Source of the DNA: Bryum argenteum
Lineage: Eukaryota; Streptophyta; Bryopsida; Bryales; Bryaceae
Assembly (NCBI GenBank): GCA_037043015.1
Contig: CM073322.1
Location: forward strand, 18,053,601-18,117,600
Length of the DNA stretch: 64,000 bases
Direction: 5' to 3'
Position numbers and translations under genes: made by a program
Notes under the pieces: model-generated
Seen by the model: only the letters and a program-made list of their open reading frames with translations
What the model was told of the DNA's origin: nothing
The model's database searches: none
Shown: positions 48,101 to 58,773 of the stretch, one piece after another
Position numbering within the stretch: the stretch's first letter is position 1
Layout: each line of letters opens with the position of its first letter

Positions 48101-49215
48101 ATCGTGGAGTTTGGGCAACATTTGCCAAAGTGAAGGAGAGATATTGGTGGAAGGGCATTTATAAAGATGTGGCGGACTTTGTAAGATCTTGCGAGACTTG
48201 CCAAGTCTATTCAAGTATTCGTCATAGAGATGAGTTACATCCAACCTATCCACTAACGATGCATTACAAGTGGGTTGTGGACTTGGTTGCTATGCCTATG
48301 GGAATAGGACAAAAGAAATATTTTGTGCTTGCTCGGGAGGATTTGTCTAACCAAGTGGAAGGAAGGGCGCTTCGAACGAAGACAACCGAAGGAGTATGTC
48401 GATTTCTTTTGGAGGATGTAATTTGCCGTTACGGTTGTGTAGGGAAGATTACGGCGGATAGAGGTGAATTGGACGCGAAGGAAGCACGAGAGTTCTTTGG
48501 CAAGTTGGGTATTAAACTTGCATTGACAACGGCATATAATCCGGAGGCTAATGGTAAAAGTGAGCGGGGGCATTCGCCAATTGTGAAAGCATTGGTTAAA
48601 GCATGTGATGGTAAGATGCTTGAGTGGCCTCGATTACTACCATTTGCATTGTGGGCGGATCGAACCACTCATAGCACCGTTACGGGATATATGCCGGCGG
48701 AGTTGATGTTTGGACAAAAACCAATTATGCCAATTGAAGAGGTGGTTCCAACTTGGATTATTTTGCCATGGGAGGATGGTCTTACAAGGGAGGACTTGTT
48801 GGCATTAAGGATTCGACAACTTGAAAGGAGGACTGAGGACATTGAGGAAGCTATCAAGCGGTTGAAGAAAGCAAGATTGAAGAACAAAAAGAGGTTTGAC
48901 CGAAAGCATCGGTTGCGGCCTAAAGCTATTGAAGAGGATGATTGGGTGTTGGTTTACGATAGTAGTTTGGACAACCAACATAGTACGACCAAGAAATTCT
49001 CCAAGAGATGGTTTGGGCCGTATGTTGTCAAATTGGTTCACGACAATGCTACCTATTCTTTGCGAGAGTTGGACGGTACAACCTTGAAGCTACCGATAGC
49101 GGGAAAACGAATCAAGTTGTTTAAAAGGCGTGGTGATAATTTTAAAGATGCAGGTGAAGACGCCGAGATGGAGCTTGATGAAGATGAAAACCAAGTTGAC
49201 TACATCGAACATTGA
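45200..49215 (+). other. pol region of the LTR element (PR, RT, RNase H, INT)
   Basis: Approximate parts: aspartic-protease domain 45200-45650; reverse transcriptase 46440-46950 with LRFIQDMQPVNKVTIRN, YSGYDQFQLAVE and a FLDD box; RNase H 47360-47760 with VVITVDASPIGIGWAIGQ; integrase 48060-48960 with HHCC region, VDLVAMPMG and NPEANGKSERGH; GPY/F-like end near 49010. The order with integrase last places it in Ty3/gypsy. The FLDDVPIKG box differs from the YIDD/YVDD usual in plant chromoviruses, so the lineage is worth placing. Confidence 0.88.
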
Positions 49216-49285
49216 TGTAGGCCCACATCATTTATTCAACCAAATTTGCACATTCCAAGAGATGTGCAAGTTTAGAAGGGGTGGA

Positions 49286-50329
49286 TGTCGTGATGTGGGC
49301 CGTTTAGTAGTTGTGATTATTTATTTAGTGGTGTTTAGTACTAATTTATATGTGGTTAATGTGAGATTGATTTTATGTTGTGGCTAGGGTTTAGTTGAGA
49401 TCATGATTAGCCTTTGTTTATGTTGATGTTAAGGTTGAGAACCGACGTTTGGTTGTTAGGTAGAGTAGATATTTAGTTAGATATTTAGTTGGATAAGGTG
49501 GTGCAAAGGAGGCGGCTTGCTATTGGACCCACCAAGGAAGGCTTAAAGTCAACCATGTGGAGGCTTACCATTGGACCGACCAAGGAAGGCTTAAAGTCAA
49601 CCATGTGGAGGCTTACCATTGGACCGACCAAGGAAGGCTTAAAGTCAACCATGTGGAGGCTTACCATTGGACCGACCAAGGAAGGCTTAAAGTCAACCAT
49701 GTGGAGGCTTACCATTGGACCGACCAAAGAAGGCTTCAAATCAACCATGTGGAAACTTCTCATTGGACCGATCTTGCAAAAATCCTCTTTGTGTAACCTA
49801 ATATGTGGTGGTTTCTTATTGGTTAGAGCTTGGGTGTAGATTAGTATAAATTGGCTAGGAGTTTGGAGTTGGGCATGAACAACAAGTGATTAGTGGGTGT
49901 GTGTGAGTTGGAGTGGGATTTTGAGTGTCTCTAAGTATTCTTCAATAATAGAGGTTTAGAAGGTGTTGAGTTTGGTTGGAGGGGTGAGGAGATGCACAAA
50001 GCATCTAGCTTGTATCTTCTCTCATGAGCTATCAAGAGAGCAAAACTTTTCATCTTACGTTTTGTGCCGTATCTTTTGCTTGGAGAGGTTTCATGAGGAG
50101 AGATTTTATGAGGTGTTAGAAGGCAAGATATTCTACTTGTGAGAGGTGGTTTCATGCAAGGAGCTATTTGGAGCAAGGAGAAATGAAGGCTTGAAGTGGC
50201 CGGGAGGTTGTAAAAGTGTTGAATAGGTTGAAGTGAATAGGTTGATAGAAGATTCACCTCCATAAGTCACACTAACTACCGTACCAAGAAGCCCCGCGCT
50301 TACCCGGATGCACAACAATCTTTATGACA
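49286..50329 (+). repeat. 3' long terminal repeat
   Basis: 1044 bp, almost identical to the 5' repeat, including the five 48-bp tandem units (49524-49760). Confidence 0.95.
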
Positions 50330-50821
50330 ACGGGGACGCGTTTGGACGATACATCCAACACTGTTCACTACAATTCAGTTACCGTAAACCTTGACAGGTG
50401 GGCCTCGTAGTTTCGGCTGCTCGTTTTGTTGCCGCGATTATTGTATCGTGCTGCTGCCCTCCTCAACTTTCCCATCGGTGGAATGTCGACCCTGCCATGG
50501 GTCACTCCGAATACTCCCAGAGGACTAACGTTGTTAAGTTTCGCATGTGAGTGTTGACAAGCTGTAACGTATCGCCGGTTACCTTCACATACTGCATTGT
50601 GAAGCTCTTCATCATCGGCATGCATCGAGCTCCGTTGAGTCGATGAACATGTTTCGTAAATCCAACGTCTTCAGCACTTTGTCTGGTACCAAGCACAGAG
50701 AGTGATCGATTTACTCCACCATTTAAAACTAGTGCATGGTTACAGCAGATATTGATTTTTACACTGTGATGACTTTTCGAAGATGGGTTGATTGAAATTG
50801 AAGTCTTACAGCAGAGATTGA

Positions 50822-51175
50822 TTAATCCACTCGTGTCACTACAAGAAAACCAAGAAATTTTCCAATTTTTTCATGTATTTGCTTTTGTTTCCTAGTTTTG
50901 TCGTAGTGTAATTGAATGGGAGATGGGTTGATTGAAGGCTTACAGTTGTGAGATAAGATTTTAAGAATGCTTGTCCGGCGCATGATCGCTTGTTGTCCAT
51001 AATCCACGATACAAAGATGTTGGAGAGAAGCTTGAACAGAAGGTATCCATCGAATGACGTAAAAAGGGTCGCTCAGCCAGAAATCTGTTCGTCTTCGCTC
51101 AGCTTCAGGGACGGTCCTCGATCTAGAGCGAAAAAGAGAATGACGAAGCTTTGATGCCTTGGTTGCAGCTAGCAT
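50822..51175 (-). other. unrecognised ORF inside the MULE
   Basis: 117 codons with an arginine-rich start; I recognise no family. It could be a captured exon. Another open stretch at 51690-51765 (minus) reads HPKFVMVDEGRGKEYARNPD in one frame and looks genic, but I cannot place it. Confidence 0.3.
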
Positions 51176-51429
51176 CTAGGAGACAAGATGAAATTGAAGT
51201 GACTGCACATGAAAAGAGAATCGGCAGTCTTTCAGATCTCGAATCCTTTTCATTCAACGAGATTTATAGGCTTGCACTTTTCGAAATATTTATGCAAAGT
51301 TAAGACTTCCAGGTCAAGTGAAAACTTTCTGTCTTCTATCTATCAAGGTACTAGGGGTATATACTATCTACTACTTAATCAGCCCTACTGATATCAGGTC
51401 TTACAACGGAAAACTAAACGATCACCGCA

Positions 51430-51720
51430 TGTACAATGATGAAATAATGGAATTGGCTAGGTCGATCTTGTGGGGCTTGTCAGCAACAATTTCTCTTTAG
51501 AGGTGAAAAATCGGATCCGCTAAGTCGATATTGTGGAGCTTGTGAGTAGAAATCTTTGTATAAAGACGAAAAGTGGAATTGGCTGGGTCGATCTTGTACG
51601 TGGAGTTTATCAGCGGAAATTTCTGGACAGAGGTGAAAAACGGAATTGGTTGGGTCGATCTTGTGGAGCTTGTCAGCAGCAAAGATGAAAGATGGGGCGA
51701 GATCAGTCTTCGATCTTGTA
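51430..51720. repeat. four-unit subterminal tandem repeat of the MULE
   Basis: About four units of 63-70 bp, each with GGNTCGATCTTGTGGAGCTT-like cores, next to the right inverted repeat. Subterminal repeats are common transposase-binding regions in MULEs. Confidence 0.7.
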
Positions 51721-52045
51721 GAGCTTGTCGGGGTTACGAGCGTATTCCTTGCCGCGTCCTTCATCCACCATGACGAACTTGGGGTGCGCAGCGCTAGCTC
51801 AAGTGCTGCCCATCGGAGCTGCGATGGGAAAGTTGAGGAGAGCAGCAGCAGGATACAATGATCGCGGTTGCGAAACGAGCACCCGAAACTGCGACGCCCA
51901 CCTGTCGAGGTTTAGGGTAACTGTAATCGTTATGAACAGTGTGGGATGTATCATCCAAATGCGCCCCCTGCCCGAGCGACCTCGCCCTGCCCACGAGGCT
52001 CCGTGACCAGCTCGCTGGCCGGGTTTAAGCTCACCCCCAAAAAAG

Positions 52046-52490
52046 GAGGGGCAGCAAGCATCACCCCACTTTAGGGGTGTAATACTTATTTTGAGAGCCT
52101 CGGATAGAAATAATTCCTTCTAAAGAAAGGAAGGTAAGAGAACATAGAAGAAGAATCCGAAAACGGATAGTGAAAATAAAATTTTAAATAGCGGCAATCC
52201 ACCTTGCAAGGCAAGGTGGTGAAATTGTGGCCAAAAGGAGGGCAGCCCTATAGAAGGAAAAGAAATTAGACTCCGAAAGATCATTGTTTTTGCTCAAAGA
52301 GGTGTTGGCCCGTAAGAAACTACATGTTTTAGCCCAAATATCTCAAAATCTACCAAACGAATGTTGCTAAATCTTGGCGGGTTGACTAATTGGACGGCTA
52401 TGAATTCAAATTTACTATTAGATTTCAGAAATTAGACTCCCAAAGATAATTTACATTGAATTCAAGCTAGAGGGTTTGAGAGTGACACAT
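52046..52490. other. 3' flank of the piggyBac transposase gene
   Basis: AT-rich, with no coding capacity or repeats recognised. Confidence 0.35.
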
Positions 52491-54790
52491 CTACTTGGCG
52501 CGTGCATAATGGGCCTTGCGATAGCATTCACCCAAGTGAAACCACGCATTGTCACAATCTCAGCACATGAGATTAGTGCGAGGCGTCTTGGCCTTGCACT
52601 GGCGACAGATGTGGCGGGTTCCGGGGAACTTCTCCAACGAATGCACGTCCGGTTTGGCGTTGTAAACCGACACCACTCCACCACGACGTATCTCCAAATT
52701 CTCCATGAGGGAGAACCCGAGTTCAGTGACAAATTCCAAATGGGACTTAGGCCTTGCCCCGAACTTCGTGCTCAAATCACGATGCACGATGTAGGAGTTC
52801 GTCATCAACAAGTCCATCAAAAACATGAAGATCCAGTGCCACCACTTATGGCTCTTGGTCAACACGCTGTAAACACCTCGGAGTTGATCATTCACATCAA
52901 CTCCACGCATCTGATGCGTATACTCCAAATGAATGGGTGAGGTGGTACGTGAACCGTCCGGCCATTAGTGTACCATGGCACCGTGAGGGGGAACTCCGGG
53001 TCCGGCGAGAGCGGCTCTGCATGGGTAGATAGCAAAAGAACGGGTTTTTTATCAACCCAGACCAATGCACACAACTCACCGGTGGAGTGCATACGCCAAT
53101 CCATCGCGCCTTGCGGCTCCTTTGCCCACCGTCGCTTGTCGATCAAAGCTGTTGGCAATCCGATACGATTGGCGCGCACCGTACCCGTGCCGTACGTCCC
53201 CAACTCCAACATGTCCACCAAAAGCCGTGGCGAGGTGAAGAAGTTGTCGGTGACCGCGACGTGGCCTCGCCCATGTAGCCCCTCCATCAAATCCATGACG
53301 ACCTCATAACCTGTCCTCGCCTCCCCCGGCTTCGCCCGCGCCAAGTTCTTCTTCAAGTCGGCACCGGTGTACATCTGGAATTTGTACAAATACAATAAAC
53401 CTCTTAGAACAACTTGGATTTCACTTAGAACAACGTCTAACAAACTTAAAACAACTTGGCTACCCTATTAGAACAATTTGGATTTCACTTATCTAGAACA
53501 ACTTGTAAGAAACTTAGAACAACTTGGCTACCCACTTAGAACAATTTGGATTTCACTTAGAACAACTTCTAACAAACTTAGAACAACTTGGCTACCCTAT
53601 TAGAACAATTTGGATTTCACTTAGAACAACTTCTAACAAACTTAGAACAACTTGGCTACCCACTTAGAACAATTTGGATTTCACTTAGAACAACTTCTAA
53701 CAAACTTAGAACAACTTGGCTACCCACTTAGAACAATTTGGATTTCACTTAGAACAACTTCTAACAAACTTAGAACAACTTGGCTACCCACTTAGAACAA
53801 TTTGGATTTCACTTAGAACAACTTCTAACAAACTTAGAACAACTTGGCTACCCTATTAGAACAATTTGGATTTCACTTATCTAGAACAACTTGTAAGAAA
53901 CTTAGAACAACTTGGCTACCCACTTAGAACAATTTGGATTTCACTTAGAAGAAATTGTGAAAAAATTTAGAACAATTTGAATAACAATCTAAATAGAACT
54001 TTGCCCTAGTTCTAGCAACAATTACCTGAAAATTGTACAAGTACTTTGACACCGCGTCCGCCGCCGCCCACACCTTGAAATCAAACTTCACGGGCTTATT
54101 TGGCATATATTGTTTCATGCCATGGCCGTATATCCCTTTGTACCTCACCATCATTTCGTCTATGGTAACGACTTGACCTAAATTCCAATTCGCCATGCAA
54201 TGGTCCCGAAGCTCATCTAACAACCACCGGAGTTTGACTAATTTGTCAAATTTGGGATGGTCGCGTTCCGTGGGTGCCTCCGAATCGTTCACGATATGCA
54301 AACACTTGCTAATGGCCTCAAATCTATTCCTAGACATGCAACCCGCAATTTTGCTACAATAAAAAAACCGCTCTCTTTTCCGATAAGCCCTTCTATGAGG
54401 CAAAACCTTCAACTCCATCAATATGCAAATCCCGAGCCACGCCTCTAACTCAACCCTCCCTAACCTCCACCATGCACTTGGTCCCCTCGGGCGGTTTGTG
54501 GAGGGGTCAATCGAGGCGGCATACCTATTAGTCTCCCTACAAATTTTTAATAGAGTCCGTTTGGTGAAAAACAAGTGGAAAACGTCCTTCACACTAGGAA
54601 GATCCTTTGGCACATGTGTCGGGCCCGGCATCCGCCCATTGAAATTACCCTCACCATGGTTATACTTGGGCCTTGCTTTCAACCAAAAAGCATCATCGTA
54701 ACACTCTTTCAATGTAGGGGGCTCGTCCCAATTTCGGAGCCCCCTCACCCGCTGGAACTTACGCTCTTCCATTTGGCGTAAATTTTCCAC
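52491..54790 (-). pseudogene. piggyBac-type DDD transposase, degraded
   Basis: Two coding blocks joined by a phase-0 GT-AG intron (54025 down to 53375). The catalytic aspartates are visible: TIDEMMVRYKG followed by KQYMPNKPVKFDFKVW (block 1), then HVAVTDNFFTSPRLLVDM and HQMRGVDVNDQLRG (block 2), the piggyBac DDD/DDDD pattern of an RNase H-like transposase. The C-terminal cysteine-rich zinc domain follows (CRQCKAKTP, then CDNAWFHLGECYRKAHY). Lesions: a single-base frame shift near 52925 before the last catalytic motif, and a TGA at 52560-52562 inside the zinc domain. The frame is open 5' of 54790 to about 54970, with no certain ATG, so a 5' exon may be missing. piggyBac is rarely reported from land plants. 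Confidence 0.9.
53397..53985. repeat. minisatellite filling the transposase intron
   Basis: About nine repeats of a 64-bp higher-order unit built from three 21-22 bp submonomers, each starting CTTAGAACAA. Almost all of the 651-nt intron is made of it. Confidence 0.9.
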
Positions 54791-55256
54791 TAAAGGGACG
54801 TTGTGGGGCTGTGGAGCTGCTGGAGTTGGTTGATGTTGACGCTGGCTGTCACCACTATCTTCGTATTCACGACGCTGTACACCTTCTGCTGAGTCCGACG
54901 TGCCGTTGAAAAGATCTGTTGGGTGGTCTCTGCGGCTCCCCTTGCCAGACTCTCCTCTATTTTCGCGGCATCAAGCTGCGCACCCAGCCATGGGCTCCCG
55001 CCCTTCCCCCATGTTCTGATCTGAAGACAAAACCCACAGAAGATATCCCGGCAGATGATTCAAGTTCCATATCCACAAAATAATTCAATATCTATTACAC
55101 ACATCTCAGGCAAACCTTTCGCAAGTTTTTTACATCGCTAATTGTGACGCTACAGTACTATGCTAGAGAATCTTGTTCAAAATGGTTGCCATGTCAGATC
55201 GCTTGAATTTCTAAACTTGCTCACCGCGGATATATGAGTTGAGAAGAGGAGAAAGG

Positions 55257-55280
55257 GACGAGGCAACATATATTGTTCAA

Positions 55281-55321
<41 letters not shown>

Positions 55322-55777
55322 AGAAGAAGAAGAAGCATATACTGTTTTGCAGTTGAATGCCTAACATGTAATAATGCAAGCGTCTCAATTGCAAAAGAAA
55401 GCAGTGGGGCTCTTGGAATTGGATTTAGGTTTGTTCATGCTCCTTCACCGATCTTAGATCTTCCCAACAAATATTGTTTGTTGACTCTGATCTATTGTTT
55501 GCACCTTTTGTGACTACATGCGGTTTTCTTGGTCTGCTTCACATGGATATGTTTCACCAGCGTTTGGAGCAGGTAATATCTTGTACTGAGCATTGTCTTC
55601 GGATTCGAGATTTTTATGAATAAATTCAGGTTTTATGCTAACTTTTTGAATGCAGGAGCATGGAGCGCAAGTGATTACTACTACCCCAACTGTGCCTTAC
55701 ATTTTTGAGTACTCAGAAAAGAAAAGAAAAAAGAAAAAAGAAAAAAAAACGAAAAAAAAAAAAAAACGACGAGGCAA
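55257..55777. mobile_element. 501-bp insert with 10-bp direct flanking repeats
   Basis: GACGAGGCAA occurs at 55257-55266 and 55768-55777 and brackets a segment with poly(A) at both edges (55281-55319 and 55724-55767) and a GUF1 gene fragment between. No terminal inverted repeats were found. The direct repeats look like a target duplication, or like repair of a staggered break with filler DNA. Confidence 0.45.
55353..55720 (+). pseudogene. GUF1/LepA (elongation factor 4) gene fragment
   Basis: Three exons with introns kept: 55353-55428 (LTCNNASVSIAKESSGALGI), 55518-55572 (CGFLGLLHMDMFHQRLEQ) and 55656-55720 (EHGAQVITTTPTVPYIFEY). The order and residues match the EF-G-like domain IV/LepA-specific part of GUF1, the organellar ribosome back-translocase. 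The acceptor before the second exon reads AC where AG is needed, and the fragment ends in an A-rich tract. A captured, non-functional piece. Confidence 0.88.
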
Positions 55778-55859
55778 TACCTGCAAGCGCATGATCTACT
55801 CCGTCGCAGCTGGCAATCCGGCCAGTCGCAGCTGCGCACCGAGCCATGGGCTCCCGCCC

Positions 55860-56045
55860 TCTCCCGCGCCAGTAGCTCTCCCGTCCCCTCCCGCGCCAGT
55901 AGCTCTCCCGTCCCCTCCCGTGCCAGCAGCTCTCTCGCCTTCTCCCGCGAGTCGCCCCTCCCGCGTGCGCCCTCTCCCGCGAGTCGCCCCTCCCGCGTGC
56001 GCCCTCTCCCGCGAGTCGCCCCTACCGCGTGCGCCCCTCTCGGAG
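55860..56045. repeat. GC-rich tandem repeats
   Basis: Short units such as GCGCCAGTAGCTCTCCCGTC and GCGAGTCGCCCCTCCCGCGT, two to three copies each. A neighbouring 30-bp stretch around AGCCATGGGCTCCCGCCC (about 55830) is also found near 54990, next to the transposase gene. Confidence 0.7.
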
Positions 56046-56792
56046 TCGTGCAGCAGCATTGGCCACCGATGGCTCAGAACAGGGATCGCCGAAGGCGCTT
56101 CGATCGCAAGCCTCTCCGCTTCTGTACGAGCCGCTTGCGCTTAGGGTTTTCTCCCAATCCTCATTTCCAGGTTCAGTAGCAATCCCAATTCTTCCAATAT
56201 TATCGTTTAGCAAGAAGAGATCTAATTCTTTCTCGCTTTCGCTTTCAGATCCGGAGGAGGAGTTAGAAATCAAGTCAAACTCGGAGGGCGAGATAGTATT
56301 CACTTCCTCCTCTTCTGTTTCGCAATGTGCGTGGATGGTATGAATCTCCTCAAATGGTACGTTTTGCATTTCTCCCAATACATCAACTGAATACATTAAT
56401 CTGTGAGTATTATCACATACAAAACTTCGGATGGTTGTGCCACAAATCCACTCATCAGCATCTAGATCAGTATCGTCTATCGTTTCTTCTCCTACTTGTC
56501 GCAAGAATCTTACTTCCACAGGGTCCGTGATGACGGTGGGCAGTAACTTCTCTAGCTTCAAAGCTTTGTTGATGATTCCGGCATTAGGAGCCCTGTCTGT
56601 GGCTTGCAGCTCCGATGAAGGTACCCGATGTGCTCTTGGTGCCTCCCGTAGAGGACCTCCACCCTGTATCCTCATCGGCAGTCTCCCTCCCCACGGTGGA
56701 TGATGCTGCTGCACGACTCTCCACGGTGGATGCTGCGGTTGTTGGACTCCCTTGCTTGCTGATCTGCTCTCATGTGACCTGCAACACATCAT
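56022..56792 (-). other. unrecognised acidic ORF
   Basis: 256 codons on the minus strand with an acidic serine-rich section (SSSGSESESEKELDLFLLND). I recognise no family. It lies upstream of the piggyBac transposase on the same strand, and piggyBac proteins often have an acidic N-terminus, so it could be a 5' exon, but no splice link was shown. Confidence 0.3.
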
Positions 56793-56821
56793 TCAATATC
56801 GAAGATCAGAAATTTAATCTC

Positions 56822-57778
56822 TTGGCGCGAAAGAGAAGCCTCGTAGTGAAGGTAGTGGACGAAGTGAAAAGCCCTCGCAAAGTGGTGACGATACAGACGA
56901 AGGCTCTACCAAGGGAGGCAGACTCTCGAGAGATGGATCCATGAAAGGAGGTAACTCAAGAGAAGGTTCATTCGCTGAGGACTCTACGAAGCCTGTGGAA
57001 CTTCCGGTTGATGATGTTGCTGCTGTTACTACCAGCACAAGCTCGTGGAGGCAGTCCAAGAAGGTGAAAGTCAAACTGCGTCGTAAGTGGCCAAGAGTTC
57101 TAAATGAGAGCGTGACTTCCTCTGATCAGATGTTTCTTGCAATAGTGGAGCTTTCGGACATTGGTCCACCTTTTATTGTCCCTTGATCTTTCAGTTTTGA
57201 AATGCAAACAATCATCATAGTGACTTACGGAGGATTGTTTTTTTCATTGTACAGGTTTGTGATGCTCAGTTCACCGAGATCATTCCGTGTCTGGACATTA
57301 GCATGAATAAGAAGCTAAAGCTGAAGCTCAATCACTCAGTCATGGAGCACTACGAGAGGCACTGTCCTCTAGCTGACCACAAACTTAATTGTGTTATTCC
57401 TCCTCCTTCTAATTACAAGGTACCAGATACTTTTACTTTCATGATGTAGTTCATTTTGTGTCGTTCAGGTTCTACTCTTCTTGTTTAGTATCTACTAAAT
57501 TCATTTTTAATGCCACCGAGCTGCGAGGATCGGAGCATTTGTGAACTTACAGCGAGCTCGGAGTCTATCTTTGAATGATCATTTCATAAATGCGCAAGTG
57601 CCTATCAAGTGGCCAAGAAGCAGGGATGAAGTTTGGCAATCTAACGTGCCTCAGACTTTTTTGGCCACTTAAACTCCGACCAACACTGGATGGTTGTGGT
57701 TGGTCGGAAAGTGAATTTCTAGGTGGTGGCACGCACTTTTGAAATGGTGGTGACAAGTACATTTTGTCACTCACAAAG
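56822..57778 (+). pseudogene. QUA2-type (PMT/DUF248) methyltransferase relic
   Basis: A serine/glycine/acidic linker (about 56822-57186), then exon 57255-57419 with FTEIIPCLD and MEHYERHCPL, then CVIPPPSNYK; then 57598-57778 with VPIKWPRSRDEVWQSNVPQ and GGGTHF, followed by GGDKYILSL. This order is typical of the plant Golgi methyltransferases of the QUASIMODO2 family that modify pectin. The acceptor before 57598 is lost (AA for AG), a frame shift and stops follow the NVPQ segment, and the SAM-binding core is absent. A dead fragment. Confidence 0.8.
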
Positions 57779-57978
57779 GTATATCTGTATCCAGCAGGTT
57801 TTGTAGGGTACGCTAGATGTCACATGACCATTTCAGTTATTTTCGATTCATTTCCTGATTGCCGCCGTAGGAAGGAATGAACTTCAAAAAGCTAAGAGAT
57901 GTGGATCCTTCACATTTAGATCACCTTAATTGACTTTTCACTACACCTTCAACAGAAGCTGACCATGTCGACAGCAGT

Positions 57979-58773
57979 CTATGGTTGGATAATTCCCTCC
58001 TTTTGAGTGGTCCAGCTACGAGATCCGTCAGTGCAACTTCCGAGTAGTGCAGATTTTTCGGGTATGAATTGCTGTACCTTGTGGAAGCTGACACGGTTGC
58101 CGTCGTCGATCTTGAAGGCTGCTTCCGGCGGATCAATGTGGCTACTGGACTTTGAGGCTCCAGTCGGGAGGTGGAGTTGACCACCTGCTTCCTCCGATCG
58201 GGTGCCAACCGTGTAGCGTGCTTCCGACTGGATTCCTCCTGGCCGCCAGGAGAGGAGCTGGATCCCAGTGACGGAGTTAGTGATCTCATAGGCTGGCTCC
58301 TTCTTGTCCAGCTCGACGCTGATTGGTGTGATCTTGCCTTCTCCATCCTCTTCAGATGATGCTGAAGAGCATCTTGGCTTCTTCCTTTTCCCACCTTGAA
58401 CTCTAAGCCGCTTCTTGTGCCCATGGCTAGAGGGCCAGATTTGCCTAATTAGGGAATAGAGAAGGGGTGAAATCCCACCCTTATCACCCTCTTCCACTCT
58501 CTCCCTCCACCCACAAATCCCACTAAGGTGGTGGTAAAAGAGGTGTCTCAAACCCTCATGTGTGTCCCTCTTCTCAACTTTGTTAGAGCATGGCAAAGCA
58601 AGAAGTATGTTTCTATCTAAGAGGTTCTTGAGGAGTTGGATCTCTCCTTCACCCAAGCCCTTCTCCTCTCTCCCCCATCTCTCTATCTCCCTCCTAGCAT
58701 TCTCCAATAACTCAATGTTTGGTGCCATTGTAGGTGGCAATTGTTCTAATTTATGCAAGAAATATTGGCCCAA
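57979..58773 (-). other. unrecognised ORF of 264 codons
   Basis: Starts MGQYFLHKLEQLPPTMAPN; a helical first half (ENARREIERWGREEKGLGEG) and a basic then serine-rich middle (KKRLRVQGGKRKKPR). A second frame (57921-58424) overlaps it. I recognise no domain. It may be a gene of a mobile element or a chance frame. Confidence 0.25.

Larger units (their letters stand above)
42452..50329 (+). mobile_element. Ty3/gypsy LTR retrotransposon, young but broken
   Basis: A 7.9-kb element bounded by long terminal repeats that start TG and end CA, inserted in the left inverted repeat of the MULE with ACGG on both sides as target duplication. The primer-binding-like site TGGTGAACCCGACGTGAA follows the 5' repeat and a purine-rich tract precedes the 3' repeat. 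Parts in order: gag region, protease, reverse transcriptase, RNase H, integrase with a zinc-binding HHCC-type region and a GPY/F-like end, the Ty3/gypsy order. The two repeats differ by only two single-base length changes that I could see, so insertion is recent. The coding region is interrupted in roughly four places and it is not expected to be active by itself. Confidence 0.93.
42381..52036. mobile_element. MULE (Mutator-like element) with a nested LTR retrotransposon
   Basis: Starts GGGTGAGCTTAAACCCGGCC and ends with the inverted form; the inverted repeats are about 215 bp each (left: 42381-42451 continuing at 50334-50477; right: 51822-52036). A perfect 9-bp target duplication CCAAAAAAG lies at 42372-42380 and 52037-52045, the Mutator hallmark. 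Without the LTR element it is about 1.8 kb. It has no transposase and is non-autonomous. Its interior holds a four-unit subterminal repeat and an unrecognised ORF (50822-51175). Confidence 0.92.

Noticed and set aside
54423-54781. Plus-strand ORFs over the transposase
   Set aside because: Antisense shadows of conserved piggyBac motifs.
55353-55720. GUF1 fragment as a processed retrocopy (because of poly(A) tracts)
   Set aside because: Both introns are still present, so it was not copied from spliced mRNA.
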